DNA of 64,000 bases from Pseudarthrobacter sp. PS3-L1. GTDB lineage: Bacteria; Actinomycetota; Actinomycetes; Actinomycetales; Micrococcaceae. The stretch lies in the NCBI RefSeq assembly GCF_030063285.1, contig NZ_JASISU010000005.1, positions 62,001 through 126,000 of the forward strand, in the 5' to 3' direction. The notes beneath the pieces were generated by a model. It had not been told where the DNA came from, made no database searches, and saw nothing but the letters and a program-made list of their open reading frames with translations. Shown here piece by piece: positions 8,459 to 19,400 of the stretch (position 1 is its first letter; each line of letters opens with the position of its first letter). The position numbers were made by a program, and so were the translations under genes.

Positions 8459-9676
8459 ATGTCTGAGGACAAGCTCCGGATAACGCTCATCACACATTCC
8501 TACTGGCCAGAACACAGTCCGCCGCAAAGACGGTGGAGCGCCATGATCAAAGCGTTCAGCGCCGCTGGCTGGCAGGTGGACGTGGTTACGCCGATTGCAC
8601 ACTACCCTTTCGGCAAGCGGCATTTGCCCCGTACTGAAGCGGGGTGGCCGTTCATGACCCGGAAGGGACAGTATTCCGAACGGATCATGCCCGTTCCCTA
8701 CCTTCGGCATGGGACGTCCAGGTTTGCACGGCTCCTGGATCAATCCTTTTCTGCGTTGTTTTCCATCCCCGCTGGCCTGATGGTCAAGAAGCCGGACGTT
8801 GTCATAGTCACCGCACCCAGCCTTCCATCCCTGGCGGCAGGCTTCGTGCTGTCCAAGCTGCGTAGGGTTCCCCTGATCGTAGAGATGCGCGACGCATGGC
8901 CCGATCTTGCGCGGGACGCCCGGCTGGTACAGGGCAGCGTAAAGAGCCTCATTGAGCACGTTGTGGAGTTCGTTCAGCGCCGGGCAGACCTCGTCGTCAC
9001 CGTAACGGACGGCTTTGCGGCAACATTGCGTTCACGGGGTGTGCGTAACGTTGCCACCGTGAGCAACGGCGTCTACCTTGACCGCATCCCTGTACTGAGC
9101 CCGCCCCCGCTGGAAAAGTCAGTCTTCGAGGCCCTGTACCTCGGCAACCACGGTGAAAGCCAGCGCCTAGATGTGGCCATAAGGGCCAGTGCGCTAGTGG
9201 GCGAAGAAATGCATCTTCACCTAGTAGGACATGGGACGCAGCGTCAACAGCTGGAAGAACTTGCTCTAAGCCTTGGCGCTCCCGTGACATTCCACGCTCC
9301 CTTAAGTGGCCACGCGATGATTGAAAGGTATGCCTCTGCAGATACATGCCTGGTGTCGCTCCGTGATGACTGGAAGTCATTTGAGACCACGGTCCCTTCC
9401 AAAACTTACGAAGTTCTTGCCTTGGGCCGCCACGTGACCGCAGTGGTGCGTGGAGAGGCAGCGCGAATAATTGTCGATGCTGATGCTGGCGACATAACTC
9501 CAAGTAGCCCTGAAGCGCTGGCTACTCTGTGGCGCGAACTTGCCCGCAACCGGGGACGTCTTATACGAACAGATCAAAGTAGGCAATGGGTCAAAACCCA
9601 TGCAGATTACAACCTGTTGGCCGATAAATACATGGACATCATCTCCGATCTCCTGGTCCGGAAGAGAACTCGGTGA
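8459..9676 (+). CDS. GT4-family glycosyltransferase (WcaI/WbuB-like)
   Basis: A GT-B fold glycosyltransferase of 405 aa. The N-terminal half starts LRITLITHSYWPEHSPPQRR and includes the acceptor-side strand PDVVIVTAPSLPSLAAGF. The donor half contains ALYLGNHGESQRLDVAIRA and ends in the nucleotide-sugar motif PSKTYEVLALGRHVTAVV with a conserved Glu. It resembles transferases that add a deoxy- or acetamido-sugar to a surface glycan; donor and acceptor cannot be read from sequence. The ATG at 8459 follows GAGGAG; an upstream GTG at 8420 lacks a ribosome-binding site. Its stop overlaps the GTG of the next gene by 4 bp. Confidence 0.85.
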   Translation: MSEDKLRITLITHSYWPEHSPPQRRWSAMIKAFSAAGWQVDVVTPIAHYPFGKRHLPRTEAGWPFMTRKGQYSERIMPVPYLRHGTSRFARLLDQSFSALFSIPAGLMVKKPDVVIVTAPSLPSLAAGFVLSKLRRVPLIVEMRDAWPDLARDARLVQGSVKSLIEHVVEFVQRRADLVVTVTDGFAATLRSRGVRNVATVSNGVYLDRIPVLSPPPLEKSVFEALYLGNHGESQRLDVAIRASALVGEEMHLHLVGHGTQRQQLEELALSLGAPVTFHAPLSGHAMIERYASADTCLVSLRDDWKSFETTVPSKTYEVLALGRHVTAVVRGEAARIIVDADAGDITPSSPEALATLWRELARNRGRLIRTDQSRQWVKTHADYNLLADKYMDIISDLLVRKRTR

Positions 9677-11415
9677 ACTACGTCTTGCGCAATTTTCGGT
9701 TAGGGCTCAGAACCGCAGTCCAGCACCTGACGGATGACCCGATACTCCTTGCCTTACAAATTTCACGACGTCTTCCTGATTCAATTGTCGGGCCTTTTGC
9801 AAAATCAATCCGTGCAGTGAGCGGTGGCGAAACAGTACTCGCCCCATCGCTGGTGAGCTTCATGCACCTTGGTGAGCACGAAGAGGTAGAAAGGCGTATC
9901 GAACTTGCTCTGGAGCGTGGCATGTCTCCTGTTCAGGCTGCCCGGCTTGCGGATTTCGCCGTTTGTATCAACAGGCTCGACCTGGCGGACCGCGCTTTGG
10001 AGCTCTGTGATAGTAGCGATGCCGCATCTGCGGCGAAGGCGCGGCGGCTCTGGCATGCGGGCGACCTAACGGCAGCGGTAGCCGCCATCTCCGGACAGAG
10101 CAGACGCCAGCGCAACCTAAGGACTAGATTAGGCGGAGAGCTGGCTGTGCTCAAGGGTGCGGTTCCGTCGCTGCCCAGGCAATCATTTTCTCCGCTACCC
10201 AACAAAGTGCTTCACCTCATCACCAATTCGTTGCCGCACACTGGCAGCGGCTATGCACAGCGAACTCACTCCATGTTGCTTGCACAACGCGACCAGGGGT
10301 GGGAGGTTCATGCCGTGACCCGGCTGGGCTACCCGGTCCAGGTGGGGAAATTCTTCGCAAAACCTCAGGATGTGGTGGATGGCATCACATATCAGCGTCT
10401 CATCCCATCAGTGCTTGGATCCAGTCTGGCCGAGCGTCTCCAGCAGCAAGCAGAAGAGCTACTCAGGATTGCGATGGCGTTCCGCCCCAGTGTTCTCCAC
10501 ACAACCACCCACTTCGTCAATGGCATTGTGGTCAAGGCTGTCGCGGAGGCTCTTGGCATCCCCTGGGTCTATGAAGTTCGCGGGCAGCTCGCTGACACGT
10601 GGGCGTCCACACGTAGTTCTTCCGCCTTGGCGAGTGAAAAGTACCAACTTTTTAAACGAGCGGAAGCCATGGTGATGCTGAGTGCAGACGTGGTGGTAAC
10701 TCTCGGCCAGGAGATGAGGTCCAAAATCGTGGCGGAAGGAGTTTCGGCTCGACGCGTAATCATTGCGCCTAACGCGGTTGGAGGAGACTATGAGCGCGTT
10801 CCAATGGGAATGGCGCAGGCGCGTCTAGAACTTGGTCTCGACACTGAGGCGTTCTTCGTCGGAACTGTCAGCAGCCTTGTGGACTATGAAGGTATCGACG
10901 ATCTGATCAGGGCGTTTGATTTGCTCGCCGCGGACCATCCCGCGCTTCATCTCCTCATTGTTGGGGACGGAGTGTCTCTACCTGGACTTCGTGCTCAGGC
11001 TCTGCGGAGCCCTTGGAATACACGAATCGTTTTTACGGGCAGAGTGCAGCGAAGCCGGGCTATAAGATACCACCAGGCACTGGATGTTTTTGTGGTTCCC
11101 AGAAAAAACATGGCTGTCACCAGATCGGTGACACCACTCAAACCTGTGGAAGCCATGGCATCTTCGAAACCGGTGCTTGCGAGTAGGCTGCCTGCGCTGG
11201 AGGAAATTCTCGAGGATCAAAAAAGTGGTTTATTGTTCGAAGCCAGCGATATTCATGACTTGGCAAGTAAATTAGAAATCCTAATCAGGAGCTCTGGTTT
11301 AAGAAATGAAATCGGAGTGGAAGCCAGAACGAGAGTTTTGGCCACGCGAACTTGGAAAAAGAATGCGAACGTTATTGGTGACGCTTACGCAATGATCTCG
11401 GAGAAAATTAAGTGA
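9673..11415 (+). CDS. GT4-family glycosyltransferase with helical N-terminal domain
   Basis: A 580-aa protein in two parts. Residues 1 to about 170 are Ala/Leu/Arg-rich and helical, with TPR-like spacing (EEVERRIELALERG, LADRALELCD). Residues about 175-580 are a GT-B transferase: KVLHLITNSLPHTGSGYAQR, the acceptor element IPWVYEVRGQLADTWAS, the linker strand FFVGTVSSLVDYEGIDDLI, and the donor-site motif TPLKPVEAMASSKPVLAS. The transferase half clearly resembles residues 237-640 of the 1466-aa protein at 16402 (both have [YF]VYEVRG and PLKP[VL]EAMAS). GTG start with 4-bp overlap to the previous stop; its own stop overlaps the permease start. Sugar specificity is unknown. Confidence 0.85.
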   Translation: MNYVLRNFRLGLRTAVQHLTDDPILLALQISRRLPDSIVGPFAKSIRAVSGGETVLAPSLVSFMHLGEHEEVERRIELALERGMSPVQAARLADFAVCINRLDLADRALELCDSSDAASAAKARRLWHAGDLTAAVAAISGQSRRQRNLRTRLGGELAVLKGAVPSLPRQSFSPLPNKVLHLITNSLPHTGSGYAQRTHSMLLAQRDQGWEVHAVTRLGYPVQVGKFFAKPQDVVDGITYQRLIPSVLGSSLAERLQQQAEELLRIAMAFRPSVLHTTTHFVNGIVVKAVAEALGIPWVYEVRGQLADTWASTRSSSALASEKYQLFKRAEAMVMLSADVVVTLGQEMRSKIVAEGVSARRVIIAPNAVGGDYERVPMGMAQARLELGLDTEAFFVGTVSSLVDYEGIDDLIRAFDLLAADHPALHLLIVGDGVSLPGLRAQALRSPWNTRIVFTGRVQRSRAIRYHQALDVFVVPRKNMAVTRSVTPLKPVEAMASSKPVLASRLPALEEILEDQKSGLLFEASDIHDLASKLEILIRSSGLRNEIGVEARTRVLATRTWKKNANVIGDAYAMISEKIK

Positions 11416-12308
11416 CTACCGTCAGTGGCCCTCCTGTTGGGGGAAATAAGGCTGAATTCGTTTCGACATCTGTAAATCTTCGTGGATTACGAAGAGTGGG
11501 CGCGAGACCCCCTTTTCTAGAATACTTGGTGTCACTTTGGAATTACCGTCATTTCGTTGTCTATGATGCGCAAGCGAGAATTCAGACCGGAAATGAGCAG
11601 GATAAGTTAGGGAGGGCCTGGCTCGTTTTGGGTCCCCTACTTAATGGACTGATGTTCTACCTCATCATGGGAGTGCTATTGCAGTCGGGGCGTGGAATCG
11701 AGAATTTCATCGCGTTCTTGATCATTGGCGTTTTCCTATTCCAGATGACAAGTAGAGCCGTAAGCAAGTCTTCTTCAGTTATAAGATCAAACAAAAATGT
11801 CATACAGGCATTCCACTTCCCTCGAGCGAGCCTTGTTTTAGCGGCAAATATTCGTGAAGTACTTTCCAATATACCGGTACTAATAACCATGCTCATACTT
11901 GTCGTAATCTTACCTCCTTTTGAGTCAATAACTTTTCGCTGGTTTTTGATTATTCCTATTGTCATTCTGCAATTTATATTCAACCTTGGAGTCGGACTGA
12001 TACTAGCTCGAGTGGTATCTAACTTTAACGATGCAAGTCGGCTCATTGGTTACGCAATGCGATTGTGGATGTACGGATCGTGTATGTTTTTCTCGATCGA
12101 TAGGTTCGATAAATTCCCAACAGCTAGAGCAATCATGGAGTTTAATCCTCTGTACATTGTGCTAGACCTAGCTCGACAAAATATCATCTACCAGAATGTT
12201 GGTGATCTTCGAGCTTGGCTAATTCTAACTCTTTGGTCACTGTTGGCGATAACTGTTGGTCTTTTCTATTTCTGGAAGGGTGAGGAAACATATGGACGCC
12301 AAATCTGA
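11412..12308 (+). CDS. Polysaccharide ABC transporter, permease subunit (Wzm/TagG-like)
   Basis: An ABC-2 type permease of 298 aa with about six hydrophobic segments, starting with WLVLGPLLNGLMFYLIMGVL and FIAFLIIGVFLFQMTS. It exports lipid-linked polysaccharide across the membrane with the ATPase encoded next. The segment NFNDASRLIGYAMRLWMYGSCMFF and the C-terminal LEFNPLY-like motif (MEFNPLYIVLDLARQNII) are typical of Wzm/TagG proteins. Its 3' end overlaps the ATPase start by 17 bp. The gene is clearly AT-richer than the flanking housekeeping genes. No Wzx or Wzy is present nearby, so export is ABC-dependent. Confidence 0.92.
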   Translation: MTTVSGPPVGGNKAEFVSTSVNLRGLRRVGARPPFLEYLVSLWNYRHFVVYDAQARIQTGNEQDKLGRAWLVLGPLLNGLMFYLIMGVLLQSGRGIENFIAFLIIGVFLFQMTSRAVSKSSSVIRSNKNVIQAFHFPRASLVLAANIREVLSNIPVLITMLILVVILPPFESITFRWFLIIPIVILQFIFNLGVGLILARVVSNFNDASRLIGYAMRLWMYGSCMFFSIDRFDKFPTARAIMEFNPLYIVLDLARQNIIYQNVGDLRAWLILTLWSLLAITVGLFYFWKGEETYGRQI

Positions 12309-13179
12309 TCTGGACTACATTCCGGGAACTCCGGCAGTCGTTATAGACAAAGTTTCGATGACTTACCAGACAACAAGTAGACCTCGTGAAACCGAATCTG
12401 AACCTAAGCCAGAAGGACACTCCGGCGGAAGCAAAATGCGATCGCGTAACGTTGAGATCCTTGCCCTTAAGCCGACATCGCTAGTTGTGGAACACGGCGA
12501 ATCAATAGGGATCATCGGACGCAACGGTTCTGGCAAAAGTACTTTACTGAAATTGGTGGGTGGACAGATACCACCGACCAGCGGCGCTGTATATGCGACC
12601 TCTACGCCTGTCATGCTGGGTGTCAATGCCGCATTGATACCTGGTCTTTCCGGAGATCAGAATATAGTCCTAGGCTGTTTGGCAATGGGGATGACACACC
12701 AAGAAATCAACAAGCGATATTCCGAGATCGTAGAACTTTCAGGACTTGAGGATGCAGTCCACATGCCGATGAAATCGTACTCGGCGGGTATGGGGTCTAG
12801 ACTTCGCTTCGCGATTGCGGCGGCTATCGATCCAGAGATTCTCATTATCGATGAGGCGCTGAATACTGGCGATGCTCAGTTCAAGGACCGCACTAGGACA
12901 AAGATGTTGGAACTACTTGACCAGGCGGGAACTGTTTTTTTAGTCAGTCACAGCATGCCTACCATTGCTGATCTGTGTAATCGGGTGATCTGGTTGGACA
13001 AAGGTGAACTCATTGCAGATGGTGAACCTGCAATTGTAATAAAGTCCTATCGGATGTTCGCCAAGAAGCTTGCTGCGAAGGACCGTGCCGGTGCGATGGC
13101 GTTCAGACGTCGAATGGTTCGAAACCTTAAGATTGCTGACGTGACTGACCGAAGTCAGCTGAGGAGGTCAAAGCAATGA
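12292..13179 (+). CDS. Polysaccharide ABC transporter, ATP-binding subunit (Wzt/TagH-like)
   Basis: A 295-aa ABC ATPase partnering the permease. Walker A is GRNGSGKST (about residues 76-84), the signature is YSAGMGSRLRFAIA, Walker B is ILIIDEAL and the switch His is in FLVSHSM. A polar insert of about 30 residues (PRETESEPKPEGHSGGSK) sits between the first strand and Walker A, where Wzt/TagH proteins usually have a polar loop. The protein stops shortly after the nucleotide-binding domain, so the C-terminal glycan-binding domain of O9a-type Wzt is absent. ATG at 12292 follows GGGTGAGGAAACAT; the frame extends upstream to 12256. The stop overlaps the next gene by 4 bp. Confidence 0.92.
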   Translation: MDAKSDLDYIPGTPAVVIDKVSMTYQTTSRPRETESEPKPEGHSGGSKMRSRNVEILALKPTSLVVEHGESIGIIGRNGSGKSTLLKLVGGQIPPTSGAVYATSTPVMLGVNAALIPGLSGDQNIVLGCLAMGMTHQEINKRYSEIVELSGLEDAVHMPMKSYSAGMGSRLRFAIAAAIDPEILIIDEALNTGDAQFKDRTRTKMLELLDQAGTVFLVSHSMPTIADLCNRVIWLDKGELIADGEPAIVIKSYRMFAKKLAAKDRAGAMAFRRRMVRNLKIADVTDRSQLRRSKQ

Positions 13180-15089
13180 AATTTCGACTTTCATCTACTA
13201 GGAAGCTGCTCTGGCATTTTAGAGCAGGCGGTGCCAAACAGGTCAAGGTGTGGCTAGAACGAGAAAGTCACCAGGCTGGATTTCGGAAGATAGAAACACT
13301 CAGGGGGGCTGAAGGCGCTTGGGTTGGACGCGGTAAGAATAAGCAACTTACTTTTAGGCCTATGAATTTAGATGCCATTGAACTTATCGGTGGAGGCAAG
13401 CCAAGTGTAGGTGTAATTCTCGATGAATTTTCACTGATTGGTTTCTCCTTTGAATGGAACTGCATTCCACTTTCGCCTGCTAATTGGCGGCAAGAATTGG
13501 ATTCTCAGGCTGTAGATTTCGTTTTTGTCGAATCAGCATGGAGAGGAAGCGAGGGTCGTTGGGCCGGGAAGATTGCCAGAACTTCGAATCCCATGATCCT
13601 TTCCGAGCTGACCAAATGGTGCAGGCGACATGAAATTCCAACTATTTTTTGGAATAAGGAAGATCCACCTCACTATGAAGATTTTCTTCCAGCTGCGCGT
13701 CTTTTTGACTACGTATATACAAGTGATGCCAATAAGCTACCTGACTATCAGCGGGATCTTGGTCATAACAATGTAGACGTCCTAGCTTTTGCAGCACAGC
13801 CATTAGTTCACAACCCGATTCGGCCTGCCGCAGGGTGGCACGAACGCGACGTTGCGTTTGGAGGCATGTACTTTACTGAAAAATATCCAGAACGCCAAGA
13901 CCAAATGGACCTGCTCTTGGGCGCAGCCACTAAGGCTTCAAGAGCGATGGACACCGGTCTGGAGATTTTTTCTCGGCAGCGTTCCGACGATCCGCGATAT
14001 TCTTTCCCTCCAGCACTGGAGGAGAGAGTCGTTGGGTCCCTGACATACCCTCAGATGCTTACGGCTTACAAGGCGTACAAGACGTTTCTGAACGTGAACT
14101 CCGTTGTCGATTCGCCGACCATGTGTTCCAGGAGAGTTTTCGAGATTATTGCGGCCGGCTCTGTCGTAGTCACGACCGCCAGCCGCGCCATTGAAACGTA
14201 TTTCAAACCGGATGAGATATTTGAAGTCTCGAGTTCTGGCGAGGCGGATTCCTTGCTGCGTGCTCTTCACCGGAATCAGGATATTGGCGACCGTCAACTC
14301 CACCGTGGACAACGTAAAATCTGGCAAGAACACACGTATGCACTGCGTAGTGAACAGATTATTAAAGCCGCTGTACCCAAATTTCATCGAGAAGCAACTC
14401 GGCGTGCGTCCATCTCGGCTCTCGTTCCAACCATACGACCTTGGCAGCTAGAGCATGTCTTTAGGACGATTGCGAGCCAACGTAATGTCAATGTTGAACT
14501 AGTTCTACTGACTCACGGATTCTCTGTCAAAACTAAAAAAATCGATGAATTAAAAGCAATGTTTGGTTTAGCAAAAGTGTCAGTTATCAAAGCAGAAAAG
14601 CATATTTCTCTTGGGGAATGCTTGAACCTTTGCATTGAGGCTGCCGAGGGCGAAGTTTTGGCAAAGATGGATGATGACGATTTCTACGCTCCCGACTATC
14701 TAAGTGATCAGCTTTATTCTTTAGAGTACTCGCGGGCTGACATTGTGGGTAAGCAAGCCCACTACATGCATCTTGAGTCCCGTAATACGACAATCCTTCG
14801 ATTTCCTTCGTGGGAACACCGGTACACTCGAACCGTCATGGGGCCGACGTTGATGGGCTATAGCAGTGTGTTCACAAGTAGTGGGTTCGCACCTATTGGC
14901 TCTGGCGAAGACACACGCTTCCTCAAGGATGTGTCCGAGCAAGGCGGAGTGATTTACGCGGCTGATCGGTTTAACTACTGTCAGCAGCGCAACTCTCAAG
15001 GGCACACGTGGAAGATCAGCGACGATGAGCTGCTGGCCACTGGAGATTTCAAATTAATTGGAGACTACCGGGACCACGTCTCGGTCTAA
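13176..15089 (+). CDS. Two-domain glycosyltransferase: CgeB-like GT-B plus GT-A (GT2)
   Basis: This 637-aa protein combines two transferase modules. Residues about 65-400 are a CgeB/YkvP-like GT-B domain (VFVESAWRGSEGRW, IPTIFWNKEDPPHYEDFLP, the donor half with NSVVDSPTMCSRRVFEI). Residues about 410-637 are a GT2-type GT-A domain (ISALVPTIRPWQLEHVFRTI, then AKMDDDDFYAPDYL). The acidic metal/donor site is Asp499-Asp502. Domain order matches residues about 656-1135 of the 1466-aa protein at 16402, implying duplication. The gene starts in the ABC ATPase stop and ends 13 bp before wecC. Likely role: adding two sugars to the exported glycan; substrates unknown. Confidence 0.82.
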   Translation: MKFRLSSTRKLLWHFRAGGAKQVKVWLERESHQAGFRKIETLRGAEGAWVGRGKNKQLTFRPMNLDAIELIGGGKPSVGVILDEFSLIGFSFEWNCIPLSPANWRQELDSQAVDFVFVESAWRGSEGRWAGKIARTSNPMILSELTKWCRRHEIPTIFWNKEDPPHYEDFLPAARLFDYVYTSDANKLPDYQRDLGHNNVDVLAFAAQPLVHNPIRPAAGWHERDVAFGGMYFTEKYPERQDQMDLLLGAATKASRAMDTGLEIFSRQRSDDPRYSFPPALEERVVGSLTYPQMLTAYKAYKTFLNVNSVVDSPTMCSRRVFEIIAAGSVVVTTASRAIETYFKPDEIFEVSSSGEADSLLRALHRNQDIGDRQLHRGQRKIWQEHTYALRSEQIIKAAVPKFHREATRRASISALVPTIRPWQLEHVFRTIASQRNVNVELVLLTHGFSVKTKKIDELKAMFGLAKVSVIKAEKHISLGECLNLCIEAAEGEVLAKMDDDDFYAPDYLSDQLYSLEYSRADIVGKQAHYMHLESRNTTILRFPSWEHRYTRTVMGPTLMGYSSVFTSSGFAPIGSGEDTRFLKDVSEQGGVIYAADRFNYCQQRNSQGHTWKISDDELLATGDFKLIGDYRDHVSV

Positions 15090-15102
15090 ATAGGGGTTTT
15101 AT

Positions 15103-16350
15103 ATGAATACGATCGAAAATGTAGCTGTTATTGGGTTGGGGTACATCGGTCTGCCCACTGCTGCCATTCTGGCGGCCAACGGTATAACTGTGACGGGAGT
15201 TGATGTCAACGATCGTACGATCGAAGCGGTTAACCGCGGCGAGGTTCCGTTTGTTGAGCCTGACTTGTCTTCGTACGTTGCAGGGGCCGTGAGTCAGAAC
15301 AAGCTCTCTGCCTCGAAGGACACTCCCGAAGCACAGGCGTACATCGTGGCGGTGCCAACGCCCTTTAACCCTGACTACACAGTCGATGTTAAATACATCA
15401 AGGCAGCCGCAACGAACATAGCGCCAAAGCTGTCCGGTGGAGAGCTAGTGATTCTTGAGTCGACCTCTCCTCCTGGAACGACCCAGTTGATGGGTGATTT
15501 CTTGATAGCGCTACGTCCTGACCTGAGCCTTGACGGTGCTGATGGAAAACCTGCAATTCATGTTGCCCACTGCCCCGAACGTGTTCTGCCGGGTCGAGTC
15601 ATGATCGAGCTAGTGACAAACGACCGCATCGTTGGCGGGTTGACGGAGGAAGCTGCCCAACTTGCAAAGCACTTGTATGCCGTGTTCTGCCAAGGCGAAA
15701 TCCTCATCACGGACGCTGCAACTGCCGAGATGGCGAAGCTTGTCGAGAATTCGTACCGCGACGTCAACATCGCATTTGCCAATGAGCTTTCGGTCATCAG
15801 CGACAAACTCGGTATCAACGTGTGGGAGCTCATTCGTTTGGCGAATCACCACCCACGCGTCAATATCCTCCAGCCGGGACCTGGCGTCGGTGGGCACTGT
15901 ATCGCTGTCGATCCGTGGTTTATTGTTGCTGCAGCTCCAGAAGAATCGCAGTTGATTAAGCAGGCCCGAATAACAAATGATCAGAAGCCTGACTGGGTTG
16001 TTGACCGAACGATGCGCGCGGTAGAGGGCATTGATAGCCCAGTCATAGCGGTCCTTGGCCTGGCCTTCAAAGCCAATATTGATGATCTCCGGGAGTCGCC
16101 TGCCGTTGCGATCGTGGAGAAGCTGAGTCGGAAGCTCAGCACCGCAGATCTAAGCGTCGTCGAACCCCATGTTAAGGAACTCCCGAAGCAGCTGGTCGAC
16201 CTGCAAAATGTGTCTCTCGCTGAGCTGGAGTCATCAATATCCTCGGCTGACGCCGTGCTCCTCCTTGTGGATCACGATGATTTCAAAGAGTTTGATCGAA
16301 CTCTGCTCGAGGGTAAACATATTATCGACACTCGCGGTGTCTGGCAGTAG
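15103..16350 (+). CDS. wecC: UDP-N-acetyl-D-mannosamine dehydrogenase
   Basis: A 415-aa UDP-sugar dehydrogenase that oxidises UDP-ManNAc twice to UDP-ManNAcA using NAD+. The Rossmann motif VAVIGLGYIGLPTAAILA is at residue 8. The middle block has EMAKLVENSYRDVNIAFANE. The catalytic Cys266 lies in GPGVGGHCIAVDPWF, and the C-terminal GLAFKANIDDLRESPA is typical. The WecC rather than Ugd assignment is supported by wecB in the facing arm of the same locus. ATG follows AGGGG (ATAGGGGTTTTAT). A ManNAcA-containing surface polysaccharide is the natural inference. Confidence 0.92.
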   Translation: MNTIENVAVIGLGYIGLPTAAILAANGITVTGVDVNDRTIEAVNRGEVPFVEPDLSSYVAGAVSQNKLSASKDTPEAQAYIVAVPTPFNPDYTVDVKYIKAAATNIAPKLSGGELVILESTSPPGTTQLMGDFLIALRPDLSLDGADGKPAIHVAHCPERVLPGRVMIELVTNDRIVGGLTEEAAQLAKHLYAVFCQGEILITDAATAEMAKLVENSYRDVNIAFANELSVISDKLGINVWELIRLANHHPRVNILQPGPGVGGHCIAVDPWFIVAAAPEESQLIKQARITNDQKPDWVVDRTMRAVEGIDSPVIAVLGLAFKANIDDLRESPAVAIVEKLSRKLSTADLSVVEPHVKELPKQLVDLQNVSLAELESSISSADAVLLLVDHDDFKEFDRTLLEGKHIIDTRGVWQ

Positions 16351-16401
16351 ATCCAAAAGATACCGCTGTAGTCATACCATGAGCTTGGTTAGGGATTTCT
16401 T

Positions 16402-19400
16402 ATGAAGCATCCGGATGAAATAGTTCAAACCTCCGCAGTCCAATTGGCTAAACGTCGACAGTATGCACAGGATATCGACGCATTGATAGCTGATTATGAG
16501 CGGCTCCTTATCGAAGAGAAGTCCCTAACCGAAGCCTCAGCCCGGCTCACCAGTGAACTTGCACGAATGAGACGGGGACGTGATACCTATAAATCGGCTG
16601 AAATAGCTCTTGCGGCGGAAAATCGGACACTGAAGGAAAAGCTCAGATCTCTGCGTGGATCTAAGACCATGAAGATTGGCCGGTTGGTCACCGCTCCGAT
16701 ATCCAAAATCCGGACATTGCCCCATATTGCCCAATCCTTAGTTGTTTCCAATAGCGGTGAGTCGTCCACGCTCAAAAAAGGCAACACGGCACAAGTCGAA
16801 AATATTACGCCGGTCAAAAGGGAAACAAAGCCAGATTCTACATCGTCTATTTCGATCGATGATCTAGAGGCTGAATTCAGCAAGAATCCCTCCAGGGGAA
16901 GCCTGTTCCGGCTCATATCATATGAGTATTTTACCCTCGGACGCGTACTTTCCCCGGCCGACAAAATTAGTCTCAATTCCGAACTTCTTGAGAATAGTTC
17001 GAAAAAAGAATCTCTTGTTATTCAAAACATAATTGGCCAAAGTCTCCTGCTTCGGCGTAAACCGTTTCTTCCTCCGCGGCAATCCAACTACGGATTTTTA
17101 CCGGAACGCGGACGCATTATGTATTGCGCCCATAGTACTGCAAGTTATAACAGCAATGGATATTCAACGAGAACCGCCGGACTAGTTACCGGACTAACTG
17201 CGAATGGAGAGGATGTCTTTGTCGCTGCGCGTCCAGGATATCCTTGGGACGCAAGGACTGATAAGCCCGCGCTCAAAGACAGGCGTTTTGAAGAGTCAAT
17301 AGGCGGCGTTACTCATGTTTTCAATCCAGGACCGAGTTGGACGGGTGACAGGCTCGATTATTATTTGGCTGAGTCGGTGGACGTTTATGTTAGGGAAGCC
17401 CAGAGAAACCGTGCCTCTATCATTCATGCCGCGTCGAACTTCATAACAGCTTTGCCTGCTCTTATTGCAGCACGTAGATTGGGGATTCCATTTGTCTACG
17501 AGGTTCGGGGTCTATGGGAAATTACGGACCTCTCTTCAAGGCCAGATTGGTTCTCATCTGACAGGTTCAGGTTATCTGCGGAATTGGAATCGTTTGTCGC
17601 TCAGGAAGCAGACTCGGTACTAGCAATTACAAGCCAAGTAAAAAATGAACTTGTTCGACGTGGAGTTCCAGAAAGCAGCATAGAACTACTGCCCAATTCC
17701 GTCGATACAGATATTTTTACGTCCATGCCGTCATTGCCAGGCTTAAAGACGGCCTTGAAGATTGACGAAGAGGCTGTTGTTATAGGCTACTCAGGAAGCC
17801 TTGTAGCCTATGAGGGTTTGGACGATCTTCTAGTAGCCGTGAGTCTCATGGTCAAAGATTCCGAAAATATCCATCTGGTGATTGTTGGAGATGGAAAGCA
17901 TCTCGCTGGACTAAAGGCGTCGGTTGCTGAACTTGGAATTAGTGACTTTGTCACGTTCACTGGACGCGTTAGTGCTTCAGCTGTTCCCAATTACATCAGC
18001 ATATTCGACATAATGCCCTGTCCACGGACATCCCTTCCCGTGACAGAAATGGTTTCTCCTCTTAAACCGCTTGAGGCTATGGCGAGTGGGAAGGCAGTTG
18101 TTCTTACGGATCTGGCGCCACTCCGTGATCTGGCTGGAATTGGGCAAGAACGGGCTTTGCTATGTGAACCAAGCAATCCCGCGTCATTGGCTAAGGCCAT
18201 CCGAACTTTAGTTGACTCTCAAGAGCTTCGCCTTTCTATGGGCCGGCGAGCAAGACTATGGACTATTCAAGAACGCACATGGAAGAAAACCGGTCGGATA
18301 GCTTCAATTTGTCACGAACGATTACAAACTGATCGTGCATTCATAGACTACCGAACCCTGCTGAGCCCAAAGAACCTTCGGATAGGCATCATTTCTGATG
18401 ACTTCACTATGGCCGGTCTGAGACCAGAAGCTGACTTCGTGGTTCTAGATCCTGACACCTGGAGGCAACAGATTGAAGAATCTCCGATTAGTGCGCTATT
18501 TGTAGAGTCTGCGTGGGAAGGGGCCAATGGTGCTTGGAGAGGTAAAGTTGGTTTTTATGGGGATAGCGAATTCGAAGTGCTTCGGTCTTTACTGCGCTAC
18601 TGCAATAAACTATCCATTCCTACACTTTTCTGGAATAAAGAGGATCCTGTTCACTTTAACCGGTTTAGAGTTACGGCAAAATACTTCGATCATGTTTTTA
18701 CTACAGATTCTGACTGCATCAGGCCGTACTGGAAAAACGCTGGTGGCCTACTAAAGACAGTCGCCTCACTTCCTTTTTATGCGCAGCCTTTCTTGCACAA
18801 CATCCTCCCTTCCGAGAGGCAATATGAACATTCGGTCAGTTTTGCAGGTTCATTTTATGGAAAAAAGTATGCAAAACGATCATCCGAATTGGTGACAATT
18901 CTAGATTCTGCTAAGAGTCATGGACTTGTTATATACGACCGACAACACCTAAATTCGGAAAGCCCGTATCGCTTTCCCGAATCTCTATCGTCCTATGTGC
19001 GGGGTGGACTGGACTATATGGAAATGGTGCAGGCTTACAAAGCGCACCCGGTTCACATTAATGTAAATTCTGTTTACAATTCTCCGACAATGTTTTCACG
19101 CAGGGTTATGGAACTGGCAGCATCTGGAGCAGGAACGATAAGTGGAGCCGGAAGGGGTGTCGAGGAAATTTTTGGGGGCCTTGTGCCCGTGGTCGAAAAC
19201 GGTAAAGATGCAAAACTCCTCGTCGATGAATGGATGTCCAACGAGACCGTACGAATGCGTGACGCCTGGATGGCGTACCGGCTTGTTCACAGATCGCACA
19301 CTGCAGCGCATCGAATTACTTATGCGTTGAGGACAGCTGGATTTAGTGTTGCCGCACCAGAACGGCATCGCTATGCAGTGTACTTGGACAAGCTTTCGGC